From Rhizoclosmatium globosum (lineage: Eukaryota; Chytridiomycota; Chytridiomycetes; Chytridiales; Chytriomycetaceae): 64,000 nt of DNA. Positions 34,428 to 46,476 of the stretch are shown piece by piece. Position numbers and translations under genes: made by a program. Each line of letters begins with the position of its first letter. Within the stretch, counting starts at the first letter, position 1. The stretch is taken from assembly GCA_002104985.1 (NCBI GenBank), contig MCGO01000053.1, positions 62,001-126,000 of the forward strand, given 5' to 3'. The notes beneath the pieces were generated by a model. It was not told the DNA's origin. It did not search any database and saw only the letters and a program-made list of their open reading frames with translations.

Positions 34428-37400
34428 TCAATCAACAGTGATAACTGGCTCTGCAGTTGATGTGGTGGTTGTGCAAGTCTCAGTCCTGACAACAAAGTGT
34501 CCTCCCTTGTGTCCATTTGCACGCTTAGTGGTAGGTGATGGCGCAACAACAACTGGTGGAACAATAACAGTTGGGCTGGCAACGGCCTCTTGGGTTGTAG
34601 TTGGTCCAACAACAACAGCACAAATTTGGTGGAATTCAGGCAAGTCTCCAGTAACAAAGGCAACAGTGTCAGCCAAGTCACTTGGTGGACAAGAAGTCAT
34701 GACACAAGTAGACAAGACAATTGGGTTGTCAATCTCAGAACAAAGTTGAATGACAGTGGCTTCAGTGAAGGTGATCAAGTTACTGCTGACACACTGTTGA
34801 GCACAAAGAGGAGCTTCCTTGAGAAGACGGATAGCCCTCTTGATAGCATATGGTCTAGTCAATCCCTGGGTGGTAACAGCTGGGGATGGAGCAGCTGGTT
34901 CAGTGGCAATAACAACTGGGGATGGTGGAAGTTGAGCTTCAGTGGCTGGAGCAGCAGTTGCACTGGCATATTGTGGGGCAACCTCAGTTTTAGTGGCAGC
35001 TTGTGGGTTGTTGACAGTTCCAATTGGAACGACAGCTTCTGTAGAAGATGGAGCTGGAGCTTCTGGAGATGGAGAGGCAACCACAGCTGGCTCAGTTGCA
35101 GCTGCTGGAGATGGGGAAGCAGCAGCAGGTTCAGTTGCAGCAGCTGGGGATGGAGAGGCAACTACAGCAGGTTCAGTAGCAGCAGCTGGGGATGGGGAAG
35201 CAGCAGGTTCAGTAGCAGCAGCTGGGGATGGAGAGGCAACTACAGCAGGTTCAGTAGCAGCAGCTGGGGATGGGGAAGCAGCAGGTTCAGTAGCAGCAGC
35301 TGGGGATGGAGAAGCAACAACAGGTTCAGTAGCAGCTGCTGGAGATGGAGAGACAACAGCTACTGAAGTTTCAGCAACAGATGGCTCAGTGACTGATGGA
35401 GCAACAACAACTGGGGATGGTGAAACTGGTTCAGTGGCAATAACTGGGGAAACTACAGCAGCAGTTGGACTTGCAAATTGAGGAGAACCTTCAGTTTGGG
35501 AGGCTGGGCCAACTGGGTTAACAGCTGTGCCAACTGGAACAACAGCTTCTGTAGCAGATGGAACTGGCAATGGAGATTCAACAACAACAGCAGTAGTTGC
35601 AGCAACAATTGGTTCAGTGGCAGAAGGAGCAGCTGGAGATGGGGCAACAATTGGTTCAGTAGCAGATGGGACAACAACCACAGGTGATGGGGCAACAACA
35701 GCAGCTGAAGTCTCAACTGCAACAGGCTCAGTGGCAGCAGCGGAGATGGTGATGGAGCAACAACAGCAGCTGAGGTCTCAACAGCGGCTGGTTCAGAAGC
35801 AGCAGCTGGAGATGGTGATGGAGCAACAACAGCAGCAGATGTTTCCACAACAGCAGGCTCAGTGGCAGCAGCAGATGGAGCAACAACAGCAGCTGAGGTC
35901 TCAACAGCAGCTGGTTCAGAAGCAGGAGGAACCACAGCAGATGGAGAAACAATAACAACAGGTTCAGTTGTGGCTGGAGCAACACAGCAGAAGTTTCAGC
36001 AATAGCTGGTTCAGTGGCAGATGGTACTGCTGGGGTGACAGCTGGTTCAGTAGCAACAACCGGTGATGCAACAGCAGCAGTTGGGCTGGCAAATTGTGGT
36101 GATCCCTCAGTCTGTGTAGCAGCACCTTGGTTATTTGCAGTTCCAACTGGAATATTTCCTTCAGTGGCAGATGGAGCAACAACAGCAGGTGAAGTCTCAA
36201 CTGGCAGCTGGTTCAGTGGCAGCAGCAGATGGTGATGGAGCAAACAGCAGCATGGCAGGGATGGAGCAACAACAGCAGCTGAGGTCTCAACAGCAGCAGG
36301 TTCTGTAGAAGGAGGAACCCCAGCAGTTGGAGAAGCAACAACTGGCTCAGTCGCAACAACAGGTGAAGGGACAACAGCAGCACCAGTAGTCTCTGCAACA
36401 CTTGGCACAGTAGCAGATGGAACAACTTGTTCAGTGGCAACAATTGGAGATGCAATAGCTTCAGTTGGACTAGCAAACTGTGGTGATCCTTCAGTCTGTG
36501 TTACTCCTCCAACTGGGTTGACTGGAGTTCCAACAGGTGCAACAACTTCAGTCGAACTTGGTGCAGGTCCTTCTGTTGCTACAACGGGAGTGGGAGATTG
36601 AACAACAGGTTCAGTGGCAGGAACAACTGGCTCTGTGGCAGCTGCGGCAGATGGCGAAGGGGCAACAAGACAGCAGAGGTCTCAACAGCAGCTGGCTCTG
36701 TAGCAGCAGCAGCAGCAGATGGAGAAGGCACAATAGCAGCAGACGTTTCAATAACAACAGGTTCAGTGGCTGCAGCTGGTGATGGGGATGCAGCTGCAGC
36801 AGAGGATTCAATGACAGCAGGTTCAGTTGCAGCAGCAGCAGCAGATGGAGAAGGCACAATAACTGCAGCAGTTGTCTCAGCAACAGCTGGCTCAGTTGCA
36901 GCAGGAGCAGATGGTGATGGAACCAGAGCTGCAGAAGTCTCAACTGCAGCAGGCTCAGTTGCAGCAGCAGCAGATGGAGAAATGGCAGCAGGTTCAGTTG
37001 CAACAACTGGTGATGGGGCAATAGCAGCAGCAGTAGTCTCAGGAACAGATGGCTCAGTGGCAATCACTGGTACAGCAGTGGGACTAGCAAACTGTGGAGA
37101 ACCTTCAGTCTGAGTTACACCACCAACTGGATTGACAGCTGTACCAATTGGAGCAACAACTTCAGTAGAGGATGGGGCTGGGACTTCAGTAGCAATGACG
37201 GCTGGCTCACTTGCTGATGGAGCAACAGGGGACTCTACAGCAGGGTTAGTTGCAATAACTGCAGGCTCAGTGGCTGCTGGTGGAGATGGAATCACAGCAG
37301 GTTCAGTGGCAGAGGCAGCAGCAGGTACCTCAGTTGCAGCAGCAGATGGTGATGGGACAGCAACTGGTTCAGTGGCAGCTGGTGATGGAACAACTGCTGG

Positions 37401-39274
37401 TTCAGTGGCAGCTTGTGTTGGAATAACAGCAGGCTCAGTAACAGCTGGTGATGGAACAACAGCAGGCTCGGTAACAGCCGGTGAAGGTGCAACAATGACA
37501 GTCTCAATTGGAGCAGGCTCTGAGGCAGAAGCAGCAACTGGGGATGGTGATGCAACAGCAGCTGGTTCAGTAGCAGAGGGAACAGCAGCAGGCTCAGTGG
37601 CAGGAGCAACAGCTGCAACAGTGGTAGCTGCAACTGCAGGCTCAGTTGCAACTACAACAGGCTCTGTGGCAGATGGTGCAGCAACAGATGGGCTGGCAAA
37701 TTGGGGTCCACCTTCAGTTTGAGAGACTTCAACAGGGTTAACTGCAGTTCCAACAGGAACCACAACTTCAGTGGCTGATGGCACTGGGATCACAGCTGGT
37801 GATGGAGACGCGGCAGCAGCTTCAGTGGTAGCAGCGACAGCTGGTTCAGTTGCTGGGACAACAGCTGGTGAAGGGGAAGCGACGGCTGCTTCAGTGGTGG
37901 CAGCAACGACAGGTTCGGTGGCTGGAGCAACTACTGGAGATGGAGAGGCAGCAGCAACTTCTGTGGTAGCAGCGACAACTGGCTCAGAAGCTGGGACAAC
38001 AGCTGGTGAAGGGGAAGCGACGGCTGCTTCAGTAGTGGCAGCAGCAACGGGTTCAGTAGCAGCTGCTGGTGATGGAGACGCAATTACAAGTGGCTCAGTG
38101 ACAGGAGGCACGGCAAATGATGGTGACGCGGCGGCAGCTTCAGTTGTTGCAGCAGCTGGTTCAGTAACGGGGACAACAATTGGAGAAACCACAATAGCTG
38201 GCTCAGTAGCAGCCGCTGGGGATGGTGATGGAGCAGCGGCTTCAGTTGTTGCCGCAACAACTGGTTCGGTGGCTGGGACAGCTGCGGCTGAAGGAGATGC
38301 AGCCTCTGTTGCAACTGCAGGTGACGCGGCTGGCTCAGTGGCAGCAGCGGGAGATGGTGGCACAACCACAGCAGGTTCAGTTGTCGCGCTTGCATTCTCC
38401 AAGCCAACTTCAGTCTTGAGTGGAGTAGCACGAGGGTTGTTAATTGGAGTTCCAACTGCAACACTTCCAGCTTCAGTCGAAGAAGGGACTGTTGAAAAGG
38501 TTAACTTTCGGCAAGGATTGGAAATGCGATTCACCTTCAATAACAATTGGGAACGTTTCAAGGTTACCGATGGGCGATGGGGAAGCTGCTCCAAGAATTT
38601 AGGAATCCATTTACAGGCATATAAATGAAATGCTTACCTTCGGCAGGTACTTCGGTTGTTCCGGCGACCACAGGCGAAGGACTCGCAAACTCAATGCCAC
38701 CCTCTGTTTTGGACGCAACAACTGGAACAGGGTTCTCCAATGTCGCAATAAGGAGAGGTTCGGTTGCTGGGGCAACTGGCGCGACAGTTGGAGCGGGGAT
38801 TGCAAACAGACTCGAAATTTGTGATGCAAGTTGGTTGAAGATTGAATCTGTGGCGGTTGCAGCAGCAGCTGGTGCCTGGATGAAATTTAGTGCAGTTCGC
38901 GCTCGTTAAGTTTCAACTTACCGCTTCAGTGTGTTTTGCTTCGACAGTCTCAAGGAGGGCAGTGGCAACAGCTGCTGATTCAGTTGACAATTCCTACAAA
39001 CAAAAACGGAAACGCGTCAGACCACGTGTTTTCTCACTGGCGCCACAAGAATAAGAAAACGTACTGTTGAATTCGCAGTCTGTAAATAGCGTACGTAAGG
39101 GAGGATTGAGAGTGAAAGACAAATCAGTTAGTATTGACATTTCTTTTGACACCCCGCCACAAACAGAAAGATAGACAGATATTGACGCACCTTGTTGTTT
39201 CCTGTCGCGGGAAAGGCGATAGCCGTATGCGCGAGGAGAAGGGCTGCGAGTGCAGCTGATTGTTTGATGGTCAT
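34428..39274 (-). CDS. Giant secreted Ala/Pro/Thr/Glu repeat protein with CFEM-like C-terminus
   Basis: The ATG at 39274 begins a clear signal peptide (basic MTIKQ, then SAALAALLLAHTAIA). Short exons follow, then about 1,300 codons of low-complexity repeats built on ATEP, SPSPAAATEP and VVAATT units. A ~30-residue module with GTAVNP and TQTEGSPQFASP recurs about seven times. Near the C-terminus (34640-34850) are six cysteines spaced like a CFEM domain (LCAQQC ... LC ... TCVMTSC ... IC), though the usual eight-Cys pattern is incomplete. A Thr-rich tail with no GPI-type hydrophobic end follows. Frames break at about 35700, 35960 and 36560 in the repeats. It is probably a cell-surface or matrix protein. 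Antisense open frames over the repeat are composition artefacts. Confidence 0.75.
35141..35340. repeat. Higher-order 42+36 base coding repeat
   Basis: Within the secreted repeat gene, units of 42 and 36 bases alternate (78-base period), each opening with GCAGCAGCTGGGGATGG. Successive 78-base copies are nearly identical. They encode 14- and 12-residue minus-strand units differing by TTVV-type residues. Near identity suggests recent expansion or gene conversion. Confidence 0.85.
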
Positions 39275-39920
39275 GTGTCTTTTGTGTGGTGTTGATTAGT
39301 TTCAAAGAGTTTGACAGGGGGTTGAGTGGAAGCGCGTTGAGGCGAAGAATATCGGAGATCGACATACCTTTTCTATGATCTATAAGTCTATAAGCTGCTG
39401 ACGAGGTGTGCGGAGTGTGTGTGTGTTTGTGTTTGACGCGTGAAGTTTTGTTGCAGGCAACTTTTTTATGGACCCTTCTTGCCTCATCGGAGTGTGAAGA
39501 GAGGGCGACAAACACGGGATTGTCAGCTGGAAAAGAAAAGACGCGAGCATCACACCTTTGTTTGCCGCGGTCCTTCGGCGTGGGAGATAATGATCATCGC
39601 ATTGAGAATCACTGGGAGAAACGGAGACACTCGAAGTGATCATTGATGACAGGAGCCGTCCAGTTGCTGTCATCCAAGTCAGAACAGATTAGACTCACGC
39701 ACCTCTTACGTCGATAAAACATTAGGACGAGAGGATGCTTTCTATGCGACTCCTCCGGCAATAGCCAGGGTCAAACAACAACGGCCAGTCGCCGAGAACG
39801 CCGATGAGAACCACTCAAAAAGATTGAGTCGTGTCTGTGACTGAACTCCATTCGCGGGCTGCTGTGTTCTAATGTTAGTAAGTGAGATAAACAGCCTGAT
39901 ACCAACGCTGCCATTAAATA
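39275..39920. other. Intergenic region upstream of the secreted repeat gene
   Basis: The 5' flank of the signal-peptide exon includes GTGTGTGTGTTTGTGTTTG (about 39417-39433). Short frames on both strands lack motifs. No other feature is seen. Confidence 0.5.
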
Positions 39921-42762
39921 TCAATAGTTTATTTCGTGGGTATCTGAATCACCCGTTACTGCATCCGACGATCTACAACTTCTGAAGAAACGAAGAACTT
40001 TTTGGAAAAGGGTAGTAAGATGAAGTGGAGGGTCACTGGTAGAATCGGCGAGGGATGATGTATTCACAAGAGCATCAGGTGCAACAACGTGAGCATCCGC
40101 ATTTAAATCCCGTAACGCAGCTTTGGTTTCGAGCATATTGATACAAGTTGTAGTTCCAAAGTAGGTTTCCAGATTCCTTCGCCACCACGGAGGCTTATAA
40201 ATAATAAGAATCAGCACAGGAAATCAACAGATTAACGTGTACCTTCTACAGTTCTGGTGGCAGAATCATTAATGGTTGATGAATTTTCGAATCGCCTGTG
40301 AAAGATTGACCAAGTGTTTGATTGAATTCCTCGCAAGAAAGAGCAGAAATATTAAACTGTGATTTGTGTGTTGTAGAAGGTGATTTGGCAGGGAAAGAGT
40401 CGACATCCATCACGGAAGGAGAAACCTGACAGAGGAAGAGTTCCTTCACTTGTGAGCTCACCGCTGACGTGTGTTTTGCTTCAACCATATTTAATCGCGC
40501 TATTTTCGTGGCCCCTTTGATAAGACCTGCGATGTTTCTGTGTTTGATTCATCAGTAGAAACACAAGCTGAGTGAGTAAGAGTTGCAGTGGCGAATTTAT
40601 CAGTATCGACTGTCAATGTTGGATATACTATTGCGATTTCAGTTTTTGTCACATCTGGCTTTGTTGTTGAGTTTGTTCCAAGCTCTGTGCAAGTTACGAA
40701 GTTTTGATGGAGTGGAGCAAGAAACGGAGAAGGGTTATAATTGACGATAAATCTATCGCGTCGTAAGCTATTTTTACTTGGGTTGCGGTGTCTGCGAATG
40801 GATATACAGTGGAAGTTATTTGAGAGAGATTTGCCGCTGTTATTTGTGCCATGCGTGCGTCTACGTTCTGGTAAGTATGTAGACGAGTAATTATCCCGTT
40901 ACCATTCAAAATCTGAGCGATTACACTCTCTTTTCCTTCAAACGAAATCATTTGGGGCGTGTCGCCATCCTCGTTTTCAGCCCCAAAGTCCACCGGACCA
41001 TCCTTGACCCAAAAGGTTGTGCTACCTTCAGCAAAATCATCAACCCCCTCGCTACCTCTGACACCGCAAAGTACTTTAATTATATCCAAATGACCTTCCG
41101 CACAAGCACAATGGAGAGGTGTCCAACCCTCCCAATCACGCGCGTTGACACATGTCTCAGGGTTTCTTAATAGCTCCAACATTAATTCCATATGGCCGTA
41201 TGCGCAGACGAGGTGAAGAAGAGTATGATCTTGTTGTGGTGATGTTATTTCAGAGCTTTTCTGAACGCATGAGAGGTGTTCTTGAAATGTTTGGAAGACT
41301 GAAGCATCATTTTCGAAGCCATATTGACATATGTCAAGCAAGATAGCATCAGGACTAAAGCGTACGTTCTTTCTTGTTTTTTCTGGCGCTCGGGTTTATA
41401 CATCTTCGACAGAGCTAATGACGTTGATGCGACGGCTGACTCGAATGAAGGGATTTGAGTTACAACAGAAACGTCAACAGCACCTTCGGTTGTAGAAGTA
41501 TCAAAACTGGTAGAGCTTGCGTTTTCAATAATGTCATCAGGGTGTGTTTCTGTGACTACTTCTATGATGTCGACGATTGGTTAGTAGTCGATGCAAACCT
41601 ACGCGTTTAATATCTCACGTGTAGTGGTATATTTGGAGTGGCTCTCATCACACAGTACAGCTCTCGCATCTGTTAAAAGCGTTGAGGTTTATACGGGAGG
41701 AAGAGAGTTAACACATACCTCTCAAAATCTTCATAATTTCGTCTTTCTTGGAATCCATTGCCACCATCTCTGGTGTATCATCGTCGTCATTTATCGCATC
41801 CAGGTCTATTGGACCATCGACAGTCCAATACATGCCTTTAAAGTCAACTTGAGATTGTTTCTCTCCCTCGTCGATCCGACCCACTACTCGTGTTAATTCC
41901 TCCACAACCTCCAAAAAACCCTCAGCACATGCGCAATGCAGTGCGGTCCAACCATCACGGTCTCGTTTGTTGACTTCGACGAGTGGGTCTCGCAATAACT
42001 CGCGAACAATGTCAAGGTGACCGTAGAACTTGCAAGGTGAAGCAAAGTAAAATCTTGTTGAGGAGAATAAATATTTCCGACATTTAGAGATGGAGGTAGG
42101 AGTTTTATGAGAGTTGGCAAGGGTGTTGAACACGCTTCAATGCCGTATTGGCATAGTTCGAGCAGCATGACTTCGGCGGAAAATGATACCTTCTTACTTG
42201 CGACTTTGGGATACGAGTTAGTAACTTATCTGGGATGACACTTTCAAACAATATACCTTTAGCCCGCCCCCATTCTCCGAAAAGGCGAAGGCTCTTTCAT
42301 ACAAACTTCATTCACCATGGTTTGGACACGGTACATAAGAGTAGGAATTACAGTCAATGACATGTAGGTTGTCAGTTCTAGGATCGGTAGGCTTCTCATT
42401 GAGGTTTCATACTGTCGCCAAGCAACGAATAGTTGCGTTACGTCAGAGTATAGATCCATGCTATGTCTATGTCTTAGTTGGGCGATACTGAGGTGAAGGG
42501 AAAGAGTCATAGAATATGTGAGAGAAAGGGACAATCATCCCGCCAAAGGAAATTAATTGTCCAGATCTAAAATATGAGAAGACCTATTGGAGTACTCACC
42601 TCGCGTCTTTTTGTGAGTGAATATGAGAGGGGATTCCCAAAAGAGAATTGTCAGTTCTTCTAACGTCAATCTACACGACATGGACGATCGCTCGCCAAGA
42701 ATTAATTCAGTATATTCAAATTTGATATAAGTATTGGTTGTCTTTAGCGACAGGGATACCAA
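39921..42762 (-). CDS. Ankyrin-repeat protein(s), two paralogous modules
   Basis: Two related blocks lie in series. Block 1 (about 42200-41708) reads FSAEVMLLELCQYGIEA, SPQQDFTLLHLAS, then ankyrin repeats (GWTALHCACAEG) and a DGPIDLDAINDDDDTPEMV stretch. Block 2 (about 41375-40694) has the same order: FSPDAILLDICQYGFEN, SPQQDHTLLHLV, GWTPLHCACAEG, DGPVDFGAENEDGDTPQM. They are joined by a Ser/Thr/Glu-rich linker (41400-41585) and followed by a disordered tail ending at 39921 with a basic aromatic segment (FQKVLRFFRSCRSS). Whether this is one gene or two tandem genes is unresolved. A missing T near 42027 breaks block 1, and an A6 run near 41385 breaks the linker. An N-terminal exon may reach 42762. 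Function is unknown; the repeats imply protein binding. Confidence 0.55.
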
Positions 42763-43040
42763 AACCGCGAAAAGAAATCAAAAAATCGTTCAATTCAAGT
42801 TAAGTTTGGACAGTCAGTCTTTCAGATATGGTACATACCAACCTTAAGGAACGCAAAAAAGTAAATTCTAAGATTTCTTGGAAGGGGAAAATGAGTTTAA
42901 TTCAGAATAGTATTTCCCAACTAATTACTAATACGAAGCAAATCAATAACTCTCAACTTCTCGATATTCTTATCGCTTTTATACGCCAACAATCTATCAA
43001 CCGACCCGAATTAATCAAACCACCGCCTCGACAGAAGAAC

Positions 43041-44393
43041 TCACCTCGCATCAATCTTACTTCTCGTCGGCCCATCAAGAACAGGTGCACCGTTTCCAGG
43101 CCGTCCAAAGTGGAAATACCCAGGCTCGTTCGGGTCATCCTTGTCCTGATCATGCAATCTATTATTAGGACCCGGTTCTTTCCGCTGCACAACGTCCGTC
43201 TTTTGTCTATACGCTTTTGTTTCGGGTGTGATTACTGGATGACTGTTTTTCAGGTTCAGACTGTTTGTCATAACATCGTCTATCATTTGTGGGTGGTTAG
43301 GACTGGTGTTGGAGGAGAGGTTTGTGGGAGGTTTAACTCACTAGGTCCATTAAGAGGACATAATTGTTTGACGTCTTCGATTTTGTAGGAACGTCGTTTC
43401 GGGTTGGAAGGAAGGACGGGTCTTGGGCTGTGGTTGATCAAGTCAAACTTGTGCTTATCAGAAGTAAACGCGTTTAGAGTGGAGCTGATGTTTAATTTAA
43501 TAGTATTTACATGGTCGGCATTGCTGGGCGGTTTCTGACGACGACTCTCATGGTGTCTTGGAGGCAGATTCCATGGCTCAAACTTTTGAGACTCGTTCCA
43601 CACATTCTGAGAGCTGATAAGTATATAATGTGATGAAAAATAAACCGTACCTGCTTTGTTGTTCTTTCTTGCTCGTCGGCCTTGTATTTATTGTTTTCAA
43701 CAATCTGAGAACCTGTCCATAAATCAGAACACGATGTAATGCACCTTAAAACCACAAAGCTAATTACTTAGTTCCCTCGCATAAGCTTTCGACATTTTTC
43801 GAAGTTCGTTTTGATGGTCGAGTTCCTGTTTTGGAAGGTAAGGGACGAGACTTCGATTGGAAATCATGAAACTAACCTCCACACGATTCAAATTAGGCGT
43901 TCGATTCGTGTTTCTATTTTCAAACAGCCACTTAATGTTACTCTCCTCCTTGATTCTCTGTTCCTTTGACTGCGACTTGAGTTCAGCGCGTTCCTTCAAC
44001 TGAAACCGTTCATATTCCGCTTATCCACCCGTTAAAATCAATAACACAAACTAACAACTCAATACCTAGCTCCTTCTGACTAGCCTTTTTCTTCTCCAAG
44101 TTAAGCAACATATCAGAATAGATTGACGCCGCAAGTCCAGGACCATGCGTCGCCTTCCTCTCCTGAACCTTCTGACCTCCGAAATAAATCAGTTGATCCG
44201 TCGCTTTGTTCGCGACAGGTGGTTGTGAGTGTTTAGGAGGGTCGCGGGGAGGATGTTGAACAACTGTTCCGTCCAAGTTTACTTTTGCGCCAAGTGTACC
44301 ACGCGTGTTTTCGAGTCTTCTGTTTATACGTTCGAGGGCGAGGGTCTTTGCCGTGGCGATTGCGGCTGTTGGTTGGGCCAGAGTGCCAGTCAT
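43041..44393 (-). CDS. Lys/Glu-rich coiled-coil protein, possibly cilium-associated
   Basis: The ATG at 44393 gives MTGTLAQPTAAIATAKTLAL, then a polar stretch, a helix-forming Lys/Glu segment (LEKKKASQKEL and LKERAELKSQSKEQRIKEE) and exons containing LPKQELDHQNELRKMSKAY, PWNLPPRHHESRRQ and finally GYFHFGRPGNGAPVLDG before a TGA at 43041. That TGA could equally be part of a GTGAGT donor. At least four exons are needed; introns are GT-AG and short. The terminal F-G-R-P-G-x-G-A-P motif and charged helices recall CCDC66/CSPP-type ciliary proteins, fitting a flagellated zoospore. This resemblance is loose and should be read as inference. Expression and exact exon joins are not determined from sequence. 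Confidence 0.5.
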
Positions 44394-44654
44394 CGTTTTT
44401 AATGTGATTGTGTGGCAATGGTTTTGAATTTTGAGAGACAGATGCAAGATTTACATGCTCGAGAACTGAAAAGAATAAAACTTCTTCGGATAAATGAGTA
44501 AACTGATGAGCCGCGTGTGTTTGAAATGCCGATCGGAGTTGCATTTGAATAATGAAGAACCACAATTATACAAAGAACATTCTATTTCATATAAACCAAA
44601 AGAATTACAGTATACCAATCAAAACTTCTCCTCCAAGAACCCCCTCAGACTGTA

Positions 44655-46443
44655 TCACTTCTTCCTCCCCAACATCCACCCAACCCAAGTCCCCTTCGCC
44701 TTCCCCCCAACCTCCTTCCGCTCCCTCACATCCCTCTCAAACTCAGCAAACTCTTTATCAAGTCCATCAAACCGCTGCTCCATCCTCCCCCTCTTCAAAT
44801 CAGGCGATGTAGGAACCCATTGATCCTCCGCGTCCTCTGTATCCGCGACAGCATCGGAATTGGAATTAAGCGAGAGGAGGGACTGGTGGCGCAGGTTATC
44901 GCGGAGTGTGAATGTGGGTATTGAGTTGGGAGTTGAAGTTTTTGTGGATCTTGAGGAGGGTGTGCGGGAAAGAGGTGTTGAGGGGGGTAAGTCGTATGAC
45001 GGTGTTCGTTGCAAGGGTAAGCGGGTTGCGGGAGTGGAAGGTAATGAAGGCGCTGATTGGGGCATGGAGGAGGATGTGGATGATGTTGAAGGGAGGCGAC
45101 GGATGGGGAGGATGGAATTCCGTGGGATTGTTGGGGAGCTTCAGTCACTGAAATTTCAGAAATTATGGGTGTCATTCGTTGGGGTCGTTTGGGAGGAGAT
45201 TTCGGGGTTGTAGGTGGTCGAGGGGCGTTTGTGGCGGTGGGCAAAAGAAGGGAAGGTGCTTGAATCGAAGAATATTCTGATGAATCGTCATTGAATTCTT
45301 GGGAAACTTTGACAGGTAACGGCTTCATAGTGAAAGGGTCAACAGGAATCGGGGCACTGATGTCAAGACTTGGTTTGGATGGCGTAACAAACTTTTTGAC
45401 TTTCTGTTTCTGTGTCTCCAGCTTTTGAAGGAGTTGCTCTTTGAGTTTTGTTGGCTTGACGACTCTAAGTCCTGGGAGAGGTGTTTTCACAACAAGTCGA
45501 GAATTACGAATCGACGAAGTATGAGACAAGTGCTTCCTATTTCGAGATGATGTTTGTTTTCGGTCTTCATCCGATTCATAATTCGCATCGGGTCTGTTAA
45601 AACAAGTTTAGATGTTTCCACACAGCAATATTCGCTTCTATCCCACTCTCTTTGCTCCACATAAATACGTACTCTTCATCGTCCCATCCAGAGTCCCAAT
45701 CCGAATAAGTGGAGGCGGGTTGGGCAACGGGTAACACCGGAGTCTGAACAGTACTGTTATTTTGAATCACAGTGACTTGCTGGTTGAAAGACTGAGAAGG
45801 TTTCTTTGAAGGAGTTGGAACGAGATCATTTGGAGAGGTAACGTTTGAAGTAACCTTCTTTGCACTAGTAGAACTAGAAGCTCTTCGGGGAGGAATAGGA
45901 GGTGAAACAGTAGGAGATATAAGGAGAGCTTTTGGGATTGGGGGAACAGGAGGAGGAGGTTCAGACACAGAAGGCGAGATTGGATGGTTGTGAATGATTG
46001 ACGAGCCCCGTCGAGGATATTGGCGTACTGGCTGGACCTCCTGGACAGGCGATGGAGCATCGCCAATCCACTTTACGTGTTTGTTTGAAGGTTCCTTTTT
46101 CGGATCGGGAAGGTCGTGCTGTGTGACGGGACAGTTAAGAGTGGGTTTAGGAAGAGCACGCAACGCAACGCACCCTCAGGGTTATTTCGACATTCGCAGC
46201 CGTGTTGTGCAGGACCGTTCTCGATACGTGAGGCAGTTCAGCGCCATCGGCAAGAACCAGTTCGTCGCCGGCCATCGCAAAGGCAACGTCGGTTGTTGCG
46301 AATCCGAACTTTCGGTGCTCGTCCTTTGGAACCGGTCGCCGCTTCAACAGCGACTTTGGCTTGGCTCTTGCACTGGCTGCTGCCGATGTTGTTGTTGCCC
46401 GGTTCCTCGAAGAAGGCGGCGGTGGTGAGTGGCGGCTGCCCAT
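44655..46443 (-). CDS. Disordered Pro/Ser-rich protein (unknown)
   Basis: The ATG at 46443 opens a 95-codon exon (MGSRHSPPPPSSRNR...) spliced by GTGCGT...CACACAG to an exon with HDLPDPKKEPSNKHVKWIGD. Long Pro/Ser/Thr-rich stretches follow, with PPxPP clusters, an acidic-aromatic patch (DWDSGWDDEEY), a Lys-rich helix (KLKEQLLQKLETQKQKVKK) and a C-terminal part ending WVGWMLGRKK at 44655. The frame changes near 45065 between two overlapping open frames, so an indel or intron lies there. No enzyme domain is visible; poly-Pro clusters could bind SH3 or WW domains. The start codons of this gene and the Far11-like gene are only 33 bases apart on opposite strands. Confidence 0.6.
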
Positions 46444-46476
46444 TTCAAAGTGTCAGTTGAAGAAACAAACCAGCAG

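Noticed and set aside
34590..38628. Long plus-strand open frames (Gly/Asp/Ala-rich, Trp/Ser-rich) opposite the secreted repeat gene
   Set aside because: They are antisense shadows of a low-complexity minus-strand gene that has a signal peptide, introns and a Cys-rich domain; their composition simply mirrors the repeat.
42828..43388. 186-codon plus-strand frame
   Set aside because: It overlaps the minus-strand coiled-coil gene, whose frames have gene-like composition and splice sites; the plus frame has no motif.
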